Part shown: positions 34,081 to 46,861 of the stretch, piece after piece
Layout: the number at the start of each line of letters is the position of its first letter
Numbering within the stretch: the stretch's first letter is position 1
Assembly (NCBI GenBank): GCA_023897205.1
Contig: JAHWDD010000002.1
Span: 6,076,001-6,140,000, forward strand
DNA from: Exophiala sp. HKRS030
Taxonomy: Eukaryota; Ascomycota; Eurotiomycetes; Chaetothyriales; Herpotrichiellaceae
Reading direction: 5' to 3'
Length of the DNA stretch: 64,000 bases
The notes under the pieces: model-generated
What the model saw: the letters and a program-made list of their open reading frames with translations, nothing else
Databases searched by the model: none
What the model was told of the DNA's origin: nothing
Made by a program: the position numbers and the translations under genes

Positions 34081-36087
34081 TGCCGTCTTATGAATCGCCG
34101 TTGTTTTTGTTGGTGATCATCTCTGTGACTGACTCACAGATGGAGGCGGTCAGCCTGATGGAGCGAGCGTCTGTGGCATTACATCTCACTCCCGGGAACA
34201 TCGTATCGCACAATCGACACTGCCACGCTACTCTGGTTGCGCAAGCCTCAGGATTTCTGACACCATTCCCTTATTCTTCACGTCAGAACTATCGCGAAAC
34301 CAGTTTGTTGTTGAACAAGAGGAATCTAAAGTTGTGCTCAGCCACCTGAGAACACGACAGTGCCGCTTCATCGTCTGCCTCCAAAAATTCCATTCAGCGA
34401 CAGCTGGTTCTTGGCGCTTATCGTCAAGCTTGAAGCCTCAAGTGTCGCGACTCATGTGTGATACTATCGACACAAGTCATGTCACGTGCCGATACCTTGA
34501 TGCACAAGCCATATGGTGAACCAGTCCACCAGAGAGATATGATTCTCTTCCACACTTCAGGCAGGCACAGGGCATATTCTGTGTGAATACTACTCCGTAC
34601 ATACAAATGGAATTATACTGGTCATGCATAGATACAGTCCCTGTTGATAGCTCGCAAGATGACATCCTGTGAGTTAACCCTCAACATCACAATCAAGATA
34701 TCGCGCGGATGAATCCTCAAACTGGAAAGGTGAGACAGTTGTGTCAATTTGTTTTACTTTTACAGCAAAATGGGTGTTTCTCCACCGGACGATTGATCAG
34801 AAATGGACAAAGACTGGGTCCGCAAGTGAAAAAAAAAACACAACGATCATCATCAGGTCACTAACTCGGCCAGACGCAATTGGCATGGCATGTGCTATCT
34901 CTGCGGCACTTGCAGACTCCTTGTTGGCTCTCGTTGACGTCGAATTGTGAGTCAAAGTTTTATTGTAGCACGGGAGGGAAACATTCCACCCCACGACGAG
35001 TTGATCGTCAGGAAGGTTCCGCGCCAGTGCGCGCCCTTGCAGTCAGGCTCACTTAAGGCTGGATGGCCAGATAGGCGCCTGCCAGTCTCACAGTGCCGGG
35101 CGGCTATCAACAGTGGCAGTCACGACTCAAGAATCCACTGGCACCTGACAGGCACTTGACGGCTACGGCGACGTACTCCGTACTTACTCGGAAGTCACGA
35201 CCAAGACACAGACTCACAAAGCAGGTAAGTGCCAGACACGGCAGGCTACTTCCAGAGCAGGTGCGACCCCCTTTGCATGTGGAACATTCATGTCATAAAC
35301 AAAACATTGACACCAGCCACAACGCCATTAGAACTAAAGCTTTGACACGTGTAGTGTACAACACTGACAGCTCCCTTTATCTTCATGCACTGTCCTCGTT
35401 GGGATTTCCGTTGGGAACCATGTCAGTTCAAGCCTTGATTCAACCCTGGTCCGTGGTCCAGGGCTAGTCACCAACTTTGCCCCGGAGATATTTTCTGATA
35501 TCAAGCCAAGTTCGACCATCTTGGCAGAAGCTCGAGCCCCATGTATTGGACAACTCCGTCGAGTATCCAGGCTATCTTTGCAAAACCTCGATTTTCCCTG
35601 CGCCTATGGAAGGTACGTCGAAATAGTTCTCATCTTGAATTCGAGGCATGGCAATACAAGGCTCAGGCGAAATGTCCGAGGACGAAACCATACGCAATCT
35701 GCTCGCTCGCCTTACGACTCGTGCAGCGTTTCCTGTGTGCGAAGTTGCTAGAGGCAGGGGCAGACCGATGCATAAATGGCAACGACACAGCAACAGAATA
35801 GTCGTGTCGTGATGCGGGTCGAGGTACAGTCCTTCAAGCGACAAATGCCGAGGCAAATTCGTCGGGCATAATTCCTCCCCACAAATGACGTTGACTCGAC
35901 ACGATGGGAGACTTCAAATTGACTCCTCCTATTCCACGTTATGCAGCGCAATACACCGCAGAAGATGCAGTAACGAGTCTACGGCTTTAAGAACAGTAAG
36001 TCTGCCCTTTTACTTTGAGTCTCTCGCTTGTCGGTTGTGAAATATTCCTTGCTATCTCTGCTACAATCTACATTTTGATACCACAAA
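34081..36087. other. Intergenic, no supported gene
   Basis: Short frames only. TACTCCGTAC motifs occur near 34590 and 35173. The last 90 bases are a C/T-rich leader for the GST gene. Confidence 0.4.
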
Positions 36088-36842
36088 ATGTCTCCAGCAC
36101 CAGTGACAATCCATCACCTCCACATCTCGCAATCTGAACGCATCGTCTTCCTTGCCGAAGAGCTCGAAATACCCTATGAACTCAAATTGTACACGCGAGC
36201 CCCGATCTTCTCCCCTCTGAACTCGCCGCTCTGACACCGCAAGCTTCAGCGCCCGTCCTAACCAGTACCACACCATCTGGTAAAGAATTCAATATTTCTG
36301 AAAGCAATGCCATTGCCGAATACCTGCTGACCCTCCACAACCCATCTGGCAAGCTTGTCCTTCCTCCAACCCACGAAGACTATGCACAATATCTCTTTTG
36401 GTTGCACTTCGCCAATGGCACACTCCAAGCCGCCATGGCGCGCAAAATGATCGGGACCATGTTTGATCCCACAGGCCAACATCCAGCAGTAGCGTCGACA
36501 TCCCGCGGCGTCGAGAAAGCTCTACGACACTTGAATAGTCGTCTCGAGGAAACAAAAGCATATCTAGTCGGACCCGACCTCACGGCCGCAGATGTCATGA
36601 CCGTTTGGTGTGTCACCAATATGCGCCAATTTACTCCCACTGATCTAAGTCCATATCCCGCCATCTTGGAGTGGCTGGCACGTATTGAGAAGAGAGAGGC
36701 ATATCGGAGGGCTATGGATAAATGTGAATCTCAACTCGATTGGAGGAAGAGCTTGACTAGTGAGGGTCCTGGTCTGTTTCCACCTTTCGCTGCAATGAGT
36801 CAGAAACGAGGTATTGACCTGAAGAGAGATTCGAAAGCATAG
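36088..36842 (+). CDS. Glutathione S-transferase (one apparent frameshift)
   Basis: About 251 residues, single exon. The N-terminal thioredoxin-like domain begins MSPAPVTIHHLHISQSERI, where the Ser after the second His-x-Leu-x-x-Ser segment is in the position of the catalytic Ser of fungal GSTs. The SESNAIAEYL motif contacts the glutathione gamma-glutamyl group. The helical C-domain has LTAADVMTVWCV, the N-capping box typical of the fold, and PYPAILEWLARIEKREAYRRAM. The frame is lost by one base at the four-C run 36212-36215 and continues perfectly downstream to TAG at 36840-36842. It would conjugate glutathione to electrophiles in the cytosol; the subclass resembles fungal Ure2p/GTT1-type enzymes, not resolved here. 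Confidence 0.85.
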
Positions 36843-37252
36843 ACCGCTATACATATAAATATCGGTGGATCCTGAAGTTGGATACTCTAGATCCCTAACA
36901 CCGAGGTTACACTTCATATGACCGCTATGACGACAGACAATTGATGTTTTGTGCTCATCAACGGTATCGAATTGTTTGTCTCACTGTTGAAAGCCATTAC
37001 TTCTCTCCGTTTCCTCGCTCAAGTCACAATAAGCAACCCAGCGATTCATATAAAGCCTTTGAAAGCGTAGCCTATGCCATTTTCTCTAGGCCCTACGAGC
37101 CTTTCACAACCCAAGTCAAAAGCTTCAGTCTCAACTGATCGACCCTCTCCCCCATGTAGCAACATCATCTCCATCCCTTTTCAGAGCCCGAAACGCCGCT
37201 TCTATAGCCCTCCATCCAGCATACCTCCGCTCGCCCCACGGATCCGACTTAC
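36843..37252. other. Convergent intergenic
   Basis: 410 bp between the GST and esterase 3' ends; no gene seen. Confidence 0.5.
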
Positions 37253-39124
37253 TCAGCTCCTCGTCTTCACCAACCGTCCTGACCGTCCATCCACGAATAT
37301 CATCCGCAATCGCAATCGTTGCAGCTCGTGCATCAATTCCATCCCCCCTTCCTGCTCATCCCCTTGACCTTTTCCTTCACCATCGCCTTCCTCAGTAGAA
37401 GCCGCCGACACAACCTCATACCTCTCCCAAGGTTCCTCACCATTCGCGAAAAGAATCCACCTCTTCGCCGTCTCCTTAGCCTGCTTCTCAAGCCAATGGT
37501 CTCTCCTCGTCGAATACCGGTCCAGAAACGTCAGAAACACATACAAAATTTCGACAAAGTGGTGCCCGGGGATATATCCCAGCGCACTCCCGAGGAACGG
37601 GTTCGACAGGCCGAAGGAATAGCGGTAGATTTTTCTCGTGCTCCTCCTGCCACCGGTGGCAGCCTCCCCAGCAGCAGCAGCAGACTCAGCCACACCCCTT
37701 TACCGTGGATTGAAGCAATGTGACCTGCCAGACGGTGCGTCGGGCAGAGAAGAAGACGTCGCCGAGGAGCAGCGACAGCTGCAGCAGGAACCTGTTAGGA
37801 TCAATCGCGCCAGACACAGGGATGTCATAAGCATGCAGCACCTCGTCGGCCTGGGTCGACGGCACGAGCGACTTGAGCCAGACGACGAACTGCTCGGCTT
37901 GGAACTGCCGCTGGCGCACGATCTCCAGGAAAACCACACCCTCGAAGAAATCGTCGCCGACAATCACATCGCCCAACCAGTCGTTCGCGGCGAACAGGTC
38001 GAAGACCCCTGCATACGTGGGCGGGCCGCGCGTGAAGAGCGAGTCTGCGCGTTCCACGCCGGGAATCTCACCCACGAACGGCGTCATATGTGAGCCCGGG
38101 TACGCCGCGAGCGTGGCGGCGTCGACCTGTCGCAGCTGCGCTAGCCGCTCCTGCCACGTCTCGCCGCGGATGCCCAAGTGCTTCAACAGAGCCTGGTATT
38201 CGGCCTCTTTGGCCTCGAACGGCAACGACCCGATCGGCAGGCCGGACTGCAGAATCACGCGCTTGAACAGCGCGTCCTTGGACCCTGTAATGTGGTAGAT
38301 GAGGAAAATACTCCCCGCCGACTCGCCAAAGGCCGTAATGTCGGCGACGTTGCCGCCAAACCCGCCGATGAATTCATGCACCCATGCAAACGCGGTGCGT
38401 TGGTCCTGGATCGTCAGGTTGAACGGCCCATGGCGACTCCCCCTACCAGAATCGGCAGCGTACTCGTCCAGCAGGTCCTGGCATACAAGCGCGCCGAGCC
38501 AGTTGACGCGGTACGAGATATTGACCGTGATCACCGGCCGGTCGAGCGTTTCGGCATACGCGGCCAGCGGCGCATTGCTGTGCGACTCGTCGACGTGTCC
38601 TAGCCCATCCGTCGCGCCGCCGCCGTACACATAGACCAAGACAGGTAGTAAAGACTTGGACTCTTGAAGGCCGCCCCATCATCACCGCCGCTGCCGCGCC
38701 GTTGCCCCTCCCGCTGGCGCGCGAGATGCGCTTCCGGCACCGCCACCGAGACAGTGAGACACGTGAACTCGTCGAAGCGCCAGACCTCGCCATCCAACGG
38801 CCCTCCCTGCGGCTCGACCCAGGCCGGGCCCATGCCTCCTGGCTGCGGACATGCGGTGCCGAACTGCGTGAAGTCTCGATATGGCCGGCCGTCGAACACC
38901 GTGGGGATGTCCCTCAGTTGCACCGCCGGCGCAAACCGTGCTGGGATCCGCGCGAACGGGATCGATCGGAATTGAACCGTCTTCGAGCCTGCGAAGTGAG
39001 CCGATGTGAACACTCGGCCCGTCAGGTCGCCCAGTTGTGGGTGTTTGTATGTCCATCGCGGTCCCGTGTATGCTGGTGGAGGGTTGTGCTCGAATGCTGG
39101 AGTGGCTGGAGTGGTTGATGCCAT
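37253..39124 (-). CDS. Type-B carboxylesterase / lipase family (three apparent frameshifts)
   Basis: About 606 residues if three single-base losses are allowed, with one 54-bp intron (GTAAAG...TGGCAG) near 37641-37694. The alpha/beta-hydrolase landmarks run in order: IPFARIPARFAPAVQL near the N-terminus; CPQPGGMGP; the oxyanion strand VLVYVYGGGAT; VNISYRVNWLGAL; NLTIQDQRTAFAWVHEFIGGFGG; the nucleophile elbow FGESAGS; and a C-terminal YIPGHHFVEILYVF carrying the catalytic His. No signal peptide, so probably intracellular. Breaks are at 38650-38652 (three-T run on the coding strand), 37741-37743 (C run) and 37630-37634 (A run). Three losses in one gene could mean decay, but each side matches the family exactly. 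Confidence 0.82.
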
Positions 39125-39718
39125 CGTGGACGGTGAGCTGTGGGATAGAGGTTGTTGAGGGCTCAGGTGATGCCAATGGCAACGCGTTGAACTTGCATGG
39201 CTTCAGGGTGCGCTGACGGTTATATCCACATCTCAAATATCGAAACGTCATGAACCATTTCATTTGGAGCATGTATGCTCCTGCTCCGATACCGATGGAC
39301 GATAGGTAGAGCATGACACGATGACAGACGTTGACCTCGGTCCTGGCAATAGCTGAACGTCAATTCTCGAACGAGGACTGAAACATATTACAGTAAATCA
39401 CACTTGTGAGCAACCTTAGCATGAGGCAGCTGTACGAAGTCGTATCATCATATGGCTCGCAGTACAGCCTGAATTCGTCTTGCTTGGTAAGCTTTACTAA
39501 CTGGTAGTATTGGCCCGTTGCTCCGCGTTGATCGACTTGGTGGCTTGTTATTTGGCTGCCAAGTAGAACCGACCGAGAACGAAGCGTTGTACAGGATTCG
39601 GCACGGTCCGTTCTAGATGAAGACTGGGAACGGGATTAATTTTTGTCTACATCATACGGAATTTCAAAGATGTTTTGACGTTGCAATCGTAGGTTACAAC
39701 TACACATATTGATTGATG
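39125..39718. other. Intergenic, no supported gene
   Basis: Upstream region of the esterase and 3' flank of the next minus-strand gene; nothing recognised. Confidence 0.4.
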
Positions 39719-40564
39719 TCAACTATTTACTACACTTACAGGCTGCATCACCATAATACGGTTCCTTTTCAGTTGTCTCTTGCCAGATTCTTGAGTCTGG
39801 TGTTGTTGGTTCTCATCTTGTGCGTCTTTCATGTGTTGAATATCTCTACGACCCCAAAGACGATGTAGCAGATTGCCTGCAATGAAATAATACAAAGCCA
39901 CCAAGCTGACAAGAATACTCTGTCTGATCTCTGCCGTAGTCCAGTATGCCTTTCGTGAGATCTGATCTTCGACGGCAGGCGATGAACGCTCAACCAAATT
40001 GACTAGGAAAACTTCAACACTGGCCGGGCATTGGAGTCCGATGAAGTCAAAAGGTACGCTGTGATATGACTGAGAAAGGAGGTTCCGAGTCTGATTTAAG
40101 AAATCCTGCGCACATGCCTCAAGGTCAATCTTGTCTGCCCATTCAGATAGACAATTGGATGTGTCATTGACGACGGACCAACCTTGGAGTCCGCCGTCCA
40201 AGCCAAGGAGTGAATGTACTTTGAGATTCTGTATCGGTGGTGCTAGCATGACTTCTATAGTGGAGCAACGACGAGATGATGCCGAGGCTCTAGAAGTCGC
40301 CCGTGTTGGGATATGATCAAGAGCCTGGCAACACTTGACGTCTAGAGTGATCGGTTTGGCCGAGGCAACAGTAGTCTGTGAGGCATGATAGGCAAGTAGT
40401 ATCCCAAACAAGACCAAAACAGTTGTGATGAGAGTCAACTTGACATATCTTTGAAAGAATGATCTCCGAAGCTTTGCACGAGCGCATACAAGGCGATACT
40501 GAATGGAGCCACCCGATGGCGTGGTCCCTGTATCAGGTTTGTTCGGCAATGGAGGCTTCATCAT
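39719..40564 (-). CDS. Unknown membrane protein with two predicted transmembrane helices
   Basis: 281 residues from the ATG at 40562-40564 (the frame is open 14 codons further up without another ATG, so an upstream exon is possible). A Pro-rich cytosolic N-terminus is followed by a hydrophobic helix LTLITTVLVLFGILLAYHA (residues about 43-61). Then comes an approximately 150-residue loop with several cysteines (VKCCQALD, NCLSEW, EACAQDF, LQCPASVE) and NDTS/NQT sequons, consistent with a lumenal or extracellular disulfide-bonded domain. A second helix ILVSLVALYYFIAGNLLHRLW precedes a Gln/Lys-rich cytosolic tail. I do not recognise the family. Confidence 0.6.
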   Translation of the reverse strand: MMKPPLPNKPDTGTTPSGGSIQYRLVCARAKLRRSFFQRYVKLTLITTVLVLFGILLAYHASQTTVASAKPITLDVKCCQALDHIPTRATSRASASSRRCSTIEVMLAPPIQNLKVHSLLGLDGGLQGWSVVNDTSNCLSEWADKIDLEACAQDFLNQTRNLLSQSYHSVPFDFIGLQCPASVEVFLVNLVERSSPAVEDQISRKAYWTTAEIRQSILVSLVALYYFIAGNLLHRLWGRRDIQHMKDAQDENQQHQTQESGKRQLKRNRIMVMQPVSVVNS

Positions 40565-41274
40565 CGCAGTGTCACCAGGTCGTGGGCTGGGAAATCTGCC
40601 TCGCAATGTGATTCAAAGTCGTTGTCGAGGACCTTGTGACTGTCACTCTGTCCCACTGGCAATGCCCTTGGTATTGAGACAAGCAAAGAATGTTAGGTAA
40701 CCTCTACATGGGGACGAGTTGGGTGAATCTGGACTGTCATTAGACTATTGAGCACAGTTAGTGACTACAAGATGGACAGCAGATGAAATGCCCGGATGCG
40801 AGCACAACAAGGAAGGTGAGAACCTGCTCAGAGAGCACAATCATAATGGCAGGCAGGCGTATCTGTGTCTGATTTTGAGATTGTAGAATTGTAAAACTAA
40901 ACAAGACGTGGCGCTTACATTCGTGACAAGGTAACGTGCTGATGCCTGCCAAGATATCCTTATCCGTCCACCGCAGCTATTTAAAGCCTAACTCTTCTTC
41001 GTGCCACACTCGAACACCATCTACCTATGTCTCTGGAGCTTGCTTTTCGCTGGCCTCAGCTTCTCAGGCTGTCGAAAAATTCCATGCGCCGCCACCGAGC
41101 CGAGAAACGATATTCTGTTCTTCCAATGGCTTGCAACCACATATAAGCCACGTCCTTGAGCAATACTTGGTCTTCCCGGAGCAGCATACCGTCGAATACC
41201 CAATAACGGCCCTTAATGCTTGATTCCGCTTGCCATTCATTTCAGATGTTGAATTGTGTCGAAATCCAGCCCAA
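40565..41274. other. Intergenic, no supported gene
   Basis: Promoter of the membrane-protein gene and 3' flank of the next gene; short frames only. Confidence 0.4.
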
Positions 41275-42620
41275 TCATGTTGCATCTCTGGCCAATGCTA
41301 GAGTATCATCGGCTGCCTCGTGATAAAATTCGTCTTCTGGGGACGAGACATCAAATGGCTCAACGCTTTCGGGTCGAGTCCTACTTTCCTGGCGCTGATC
41401 CATCCCGTTTGTCAGGTTCACGACAGTGGATTTTGAATGGAGGTGGCTTTGTTCAGGGTCAGGGATTGTAACATCTACCTGGGGATGCTGTGATTTCCTT
41501 GATTCGTTTGCCGGCTGCTGCTTCCCTTGGTATGAGGTTGCAAGAGGCTTTCTTTGCACGGTAATGACCCTCGAAATTGATGCTGGTCTTGTTCCTCTTG
41601 GGAGATGCTCTCCTAGTGGTGGAGTTGTTTGTGGCGAGCCAGACCAACGTGAGAGGTCAGGCTCGGTCACTACAGCTCCTGATGAATCAAAAGCCCGGGC
41701 ATTGCACCTCTGGGTTCCACGACTTTGGATGTAACAGCTGGGATTCGCCGTACAGTGCTATCAGTTGACCCCTGATACGAGGTCCTGGAAGCTTCAAATC
41801 CTTCATAACCCGCATGGGGCAAAGTAACATTGGAGTCTGATCTAGGCACTGAGTCGACCTCGGATCTCTTTCTGTCGTCCTCAGTGGTATACGCAAAGCG
41901 CTGAGGCTCAATACCGGTAGAGCTTTTTTGAGCATCTACGTTAGAGCTTGACCTTTGCTCTGGCTCAAGTTTTACTGCCTTTGTTACATTCACCGTAGCA
42001 CCCACACCTGGCCGGGGCTCCGAGCCATGCAAAGAAACTTGTGAGGAGCCATTTAAGCTTATGTGCTCGGAGTGAAGCCTTGTACCATTCCTCTTAGGTG
42101 CTGTTTGAATTGACGCTTGCCGAGATTTCAAGCCAAGAGCAGCAGGTCTTGAGAGCCATGTGTTTGTTGCTTGACCAGGTACTGGTGAACCTTGTGTCCT
42201 GAAAGCAGCCACGCCTTGAGCATGGGCTCGAAATCGATCACAGGACCCTAGGTGCTTCATCAGCTCTGATGAGGAGAGCTCGACGACCACATCGTCATAT
42301 TCATGACAAGCGAAGCAGCAAAATGCTGCTCGGCGATCTTGAAACGAAATGCAAGCTTGAATGTGGCAACTGGCGACTAACGCGAGATGCTCCTTCGTTT
42401 GAGATGCATCTTCAATGTCGAGGAAACAATATTTGCAGGTGAAATTTGACGAACCGCTCGGCCTGATCAAGATACGATCTGTGTCTATCTTGGACGACTG
42501 GAGAAAACGAGCACCATCACAGTAGGTGATCTCGTCGACAATTGGGGTTGAGGGCATTACTGCTGGAATTGACCCAGAGCAGTGCTGATCGACCTTGTAC
42601 CCCATTTGATGTTTGCTCAA
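41275..42620 (-). CDS. Unknown Cys/His-containing protein (one apparent frameshift)
   Basis: About 448 residues if one base is missing near 41697-41702 (CCCGGG), where the first frame stops and a second continues without a plausible intron. The N-terminal 150 residues contain a possible zinc-binding set: FTCKYCFLDI, KEHLALVASCHIQAC, FCCFACHEYDD and MKHLGSCDRF. The remainder is Ser/Thr/Gln-rich and probably disordered, ending in an acidic VSSPEDEFYHEAADD segment. The pattern suggests a nuclear or regulatory protein, but no family is recognised. Confidence 0.5.
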
Positions 42621-43716
42621 TTCCTAATTTGGAGACAGCGATGAAAGCAAGTCAGAGAAATCTTCATGTTAGTGGTCGCCCACAACTAAGAATCCCGCTG
42701 GGAATCCCCGAAAGAGAGCAGCTCAGAATGACCTTTGAGCAAGCAGGCTTTCGTTGAAGCCTGAATCAGCCTCAAAGGCATCACCCGACTCTATTCACAG
42801 TCAAGGCTCTAAGTGTGGGGTTTGGAGTCATGATCCCTGTCCGGGGTCTGTTTGTGGTGCGATGGCTCTACCCAACTACTAGGCTAACAACTCCTGTCGC
42901 TACTTCTCATGAGCACGATCGAGGCACAAAAGACAAAAAGTAGCGCAGACACGAATGCAAGTGCCGTCATATTTCGCTCTTAATCCAAAAAATCAGGCTG
43001 AGCTGAAACAAGAGTTCCAAGCCACCTTACTAACGGCCACGCTGCTTGCAGCCTCATCAAACATTCATTGTCCTCCCAACTTCCCCATGCCCCTACTCAA
43101 TCATGAGGCTCTCTCTTTAAGAAAATATAGCTTGTTGGGAGGAGATGCCTCGTTTTCGTCTTGGCTGTTGCCTGATGTTGTGATCGTAATCAAGTTAAAC
43201 GAGCTCAACCCCTACCATTTGACCTCGAGCCTAACTGGGAACGAGGATGATCGATCAGGCTGAGCTCAAAAGAGATACATGCATACCCCGCAAAGAAAGA
43301 CAAGACTGACCAGGAGAAACCGGTGCAGAGCTATCGCCAATCGAGGCACACTACGAGTACAAAACTACGCAGCTGAATGCCAGCCACATCATGCTTTACC
43401 CTTTGAAGCCGGATCACGACATTCTTATAATCCATGAAGGCGGCGAATTGTAGTCAATTCTGGATCAACGCTCAGTCGAAGGTGGGGACCAACTCCGAGA
43501 TCGCGATCTCACGCACTGAAACGCATCTGATAGACAGGATTTTCACGCTCCTAATCTTCGACCTGCCAGCGTCTGGCGCGCTGAATATCTTCATTCTCAC
43601 CCTTTTTGAGTGGACGGACTGAGAGAACGAAGGGCTAGCAGCTCTATCCGGCCAGTCACCAAGTTCACAACGACGTTTATCAGCAGGGAACCCGAAAGGA
43701 AATCCCTCTTGCAGAG
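42621..43716. other. Divergent intergenic region
   Basis: 1.1 kb between the Cys/His protein and the dynamin-like gene. A 102-codon frame at 42955-43263 and a 62-codon frame at 43434-43622 have no supporting features. Confidence 0.4.
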
Positions 43717-45944
43717 ATGAACGGCTATGCGGAGAATGAACTACCGCAGAGAGACCGTCTGAGCGAACTTCAGGATCCAAAGGAGAGGCGTATCTTTGAA
43801 CTTGTGGACAAACTTCGAGATTTGGATCCGAGACATAAGCTCGAGCTCCCGTATCTTGTGGTATGCGGCAGCCAATCTTCCGGGAAGAGCTCTGTCTTAG
43901 AGGCTATCAGTGGATTACAATTTCCCAGAGGAGAGGGCATGAAAACAAAATTTGTTACCGAGTAAGTGAAAAAAAAGTTTCGCAGGGGGTTCTGTCTGTG
44001 ATACAGGAAACTCATGCTTGTAGGCTTCGATTTCGGACCGGACTAACAGAATCATTCGATGTCCGGTTAAATCTGCACCCCACTACTGATCCGAGAACCA
44101 TTCCAAAATTTCACTTTGAGAATCCGAGATTGGAGGATCTCGAATTAATCATTGACCGCACTGAGCAAATTCTGGGCTTGAAGGGCCGCAGAGGCTTTGC
44201 ACGGGACGTGCTGTGCTTGACAATCACAAAACCAAAGCAGCAACCTTTGACTATCATCGATGCGCCTGGCCTCATTGTTTCGGATGAAAAGGGCGAATCA
44301 CTTGTTGAACTTGTGGAAGACATCGTTCACTCTTTAATTGAACGGGAAGAGTGCTTGATTCTTGCGGTTCTCGAAGGGGACACCGAAGCACATAAGCAGC
44401 CGGTCCTGAAAGCAGTGCAGAAAGTCGATCCTTCAGGGAAACGTACTTTTGGAATTATCACCAAGCCAGATATTCCCGAAGCTGGGACTCAGACTGAATC
44501 CTACTGGGTCGAGAAGGCGCGAAACACATCGAATGGTCCACAGGACTTCAATTTCGCAAAGGGCTGGCATGTGTTGCGCAATAGGGGCCCAAAACAGACT
44601 CAGGAAAAGACGTCACTGATTGAGCGTGACAAAGCCGAGAGAGAATTCTTCGCAGATCCAAGTAGGCTTTGGTACACTGTAGGGGCAAAGTACAAGGGTA
44701 TCGATTCACTTCAATCCCGTTTGAGAGAAATATATCTCCAACACACAAAGGGCAGATTGCCTGGAATCCGTCTTGACATCACGGATCGAAGCAAAAAGAG
44801 CGCGACCGCGCTTGCTGAGATCAGTTTACTGCTTACGGAGCCTGAAATTCTCTGGAATGACTACAACACTGAATGTCGGAGATTGGGTGAGTGGGTGTGG
44901 GACAGGGCCAATGGGATTTATCTCCTTGGTACACTCACCAAGATCTCCAAAGCGCCGGAATTCGGTCTTCGATCACGCATCGAAGAGGCGCACGACCATT
45001 TTGCAAGCGAGCTTGAGTCAAACGGCCATGGCCTCCGCCTATCCAATGGCGAGAACATGACCGAAGATCTTGAGAGCTACCGAAGCTATACCCAAGACAT
45101 GCTCAAAGCAAATCGAGGTCAAGAAATCAAAGGAACTACCAATGCACTGCGGCTCAATCAATTATTCTGGGAGCATTCGCAGCCATGGTTCGGTATTGCC
45201 TTGAGCCACGTCAGCAGGTCGCACAAGAATTGCGAAGAGTTCATCGCGTATTTGATCATGACTGTCCTTCAAGATACCCTCCCGGGAGTACCCTTGAGCG
45301 TATTGAGGATGATGAAGGACCGAACTGAACAGGAGCTTGAGAAGCATAAAACATCGGCAATAAGAGAAGTGCAACTCCTTGAGAAGGATCGACGGCAGCC
45401 GATCAAGACAGAGAATCACAGGTTTGCCAAGAAGCTTTTCCAGCAGATACAAACGGGACGTTTATACGCATTGATGATGCGTGCGGAGGCTGCAGTAGAG
45501 CAAGACAAGACGAATCAAGTCGATGATGGCGAAACACCTCGACTGACGCCAGCTCAACTGGCCCGAATCTGGCAATTACAGACGTTTGAGGACAGTCAAG
45601 CGGCCGATGCACAAATCTTCGGCGCCGTCATGCTGTCCTATTACGAGGTGAGTCGTACCCATTCAAGGTAAAATCTGTGAGAGCATGTCGACTGACCAAA
45701 ACTCTGCAAAACCATATAGATTGCTCGGGAGGTTTTTATTGCCAATGTAATCCACCAAGTCATCGAACGGCATCTTCTACGTCCACTGTTAGTTATTCCA
45801 TGGGAGAAAATCAGACTAGAAAAGAATGAATTCATTCGAATCGTGACGGATGAGCGAGACGAGACCCTTCTTGCGAGAAAAGCTTTCTTGGAGGGCGAAA
45901 TTCGCTGGCTAAAGTCTCTACAAGACGAGCTGAACCTTATATGA
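43717..45944 (+). CDS. Dynamin-like large GTPase
   Basis: 697 residues, frame intact, exons 43717-43961, 44024-45647 and 45720-45944. G1 is GSQSSGKSSVLEAI at residues about 50-63, the G2 Thr lies in KTKFVTE, G3 is DAPGL (classical dynamins have DLPG), and G4 is TKPD (classical TKLD). A stalk region of long helices follows (YNTECRRLGEWVW, LPGVPLSVLRMMKDRTEQELEK), ending in a GED-like helix (RIVTDERDETLLARKAFLEGEIRWLKSLQDEL). There is no PH domain or proline-rich tail, so it is Mx/fungal-specific rather than Dnm1- or Vps1-type by layout. Such proteins remodel membranes with GTP. Fungi carry many accessory paralogues of unknown role. Confidence 0.92.
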
Positions 45945-46861
45945 TGACAGTGTGCGATCTCAATAGAGGATGTAAAACCTGTTGCGTTGAGATTACTACT
46001 CGGTAGTCTATAGTCGTTAGTCCACGAAATCTGAAGTCTTGAAAGACCAGAAGACAGCGAGGCAGGCTGTTGTATTTGGTGGCCGATGCCGCTGCAAGAT
46101 GATGAGCAGGGAAAAGAAGAGAGCGCGAGATGCTACCCTGAGACCGAATGGCTGGTGATATGGACCCGTACATCATCAGGCTTTTATTGCAAGGCAAATA
46201 CTGCGTGTACAGTACTGTGAGTACTCTAGCAAAGCATCCACGGCGTCAATAGTGTAGGTCACGTGTAAGCCCCGGCTGTTCTTTTTTCCGATGACTCCAA
46301 AGCGACACGTGCACAGGCTGTTAGTGGCGCTCAATGGGCGTAGAAGAAGCCCGAGGGGCTGTTCGCCCTAGAATCAAGTCTATCTCTCATACTCTAATCT
46401 CGCGTTGAGCCCGCGACGAAATCCTGTTGGACGCCGACTTGTCCGAAGCTCGACGCCTGGCGGCTGGGCAGATAGAAAATCCATCGTTGAGCCTCCCGTA
46501 TGTACAGTTACCGGAATCCCAGATCTGATATCGTCCTGAGTTCCTCATAGTCATCGTTTTTACTCCCGTACCTGGAACTCCACATCGAGTCCTCAATCGA
46601 GATTAATTTGCACGAATCAGAGAGCGTAGGATAAGCCCATTGTATTTACCCGGAGACACAGGAGAAAAGAAAAGCTACTCGCCGCTTGGAACCCCCTTCG
46701 CCCACTGCCGCCCACGCAAAAGCACCAAATCGCGCAGTAAACACACCTGGCACTCCGTACCTGCCTCGCTGGATTTGTGGCAGTCGCGACCCACGACCCA
46801 CGACTTTTTTCAAACGAACTCATTTTATTTTGTTATTTTCATCATCACCGGCGTCATTATC
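45945..46861. other. Intergenic, upstream of aminotransferase
   Basis: No supported gene. The frame of the aminotransferase stays open from 46640 but has no AUG before 46862. A CACTCCGTAC motif lies near 46753. Confidence 0.4.

Noticed and set aside
42955..43263. A 102-codon plus-strand frame before the dynamin-like gene
   Set aside because: No recognisable features or splice partners; its length is within chance expectation.
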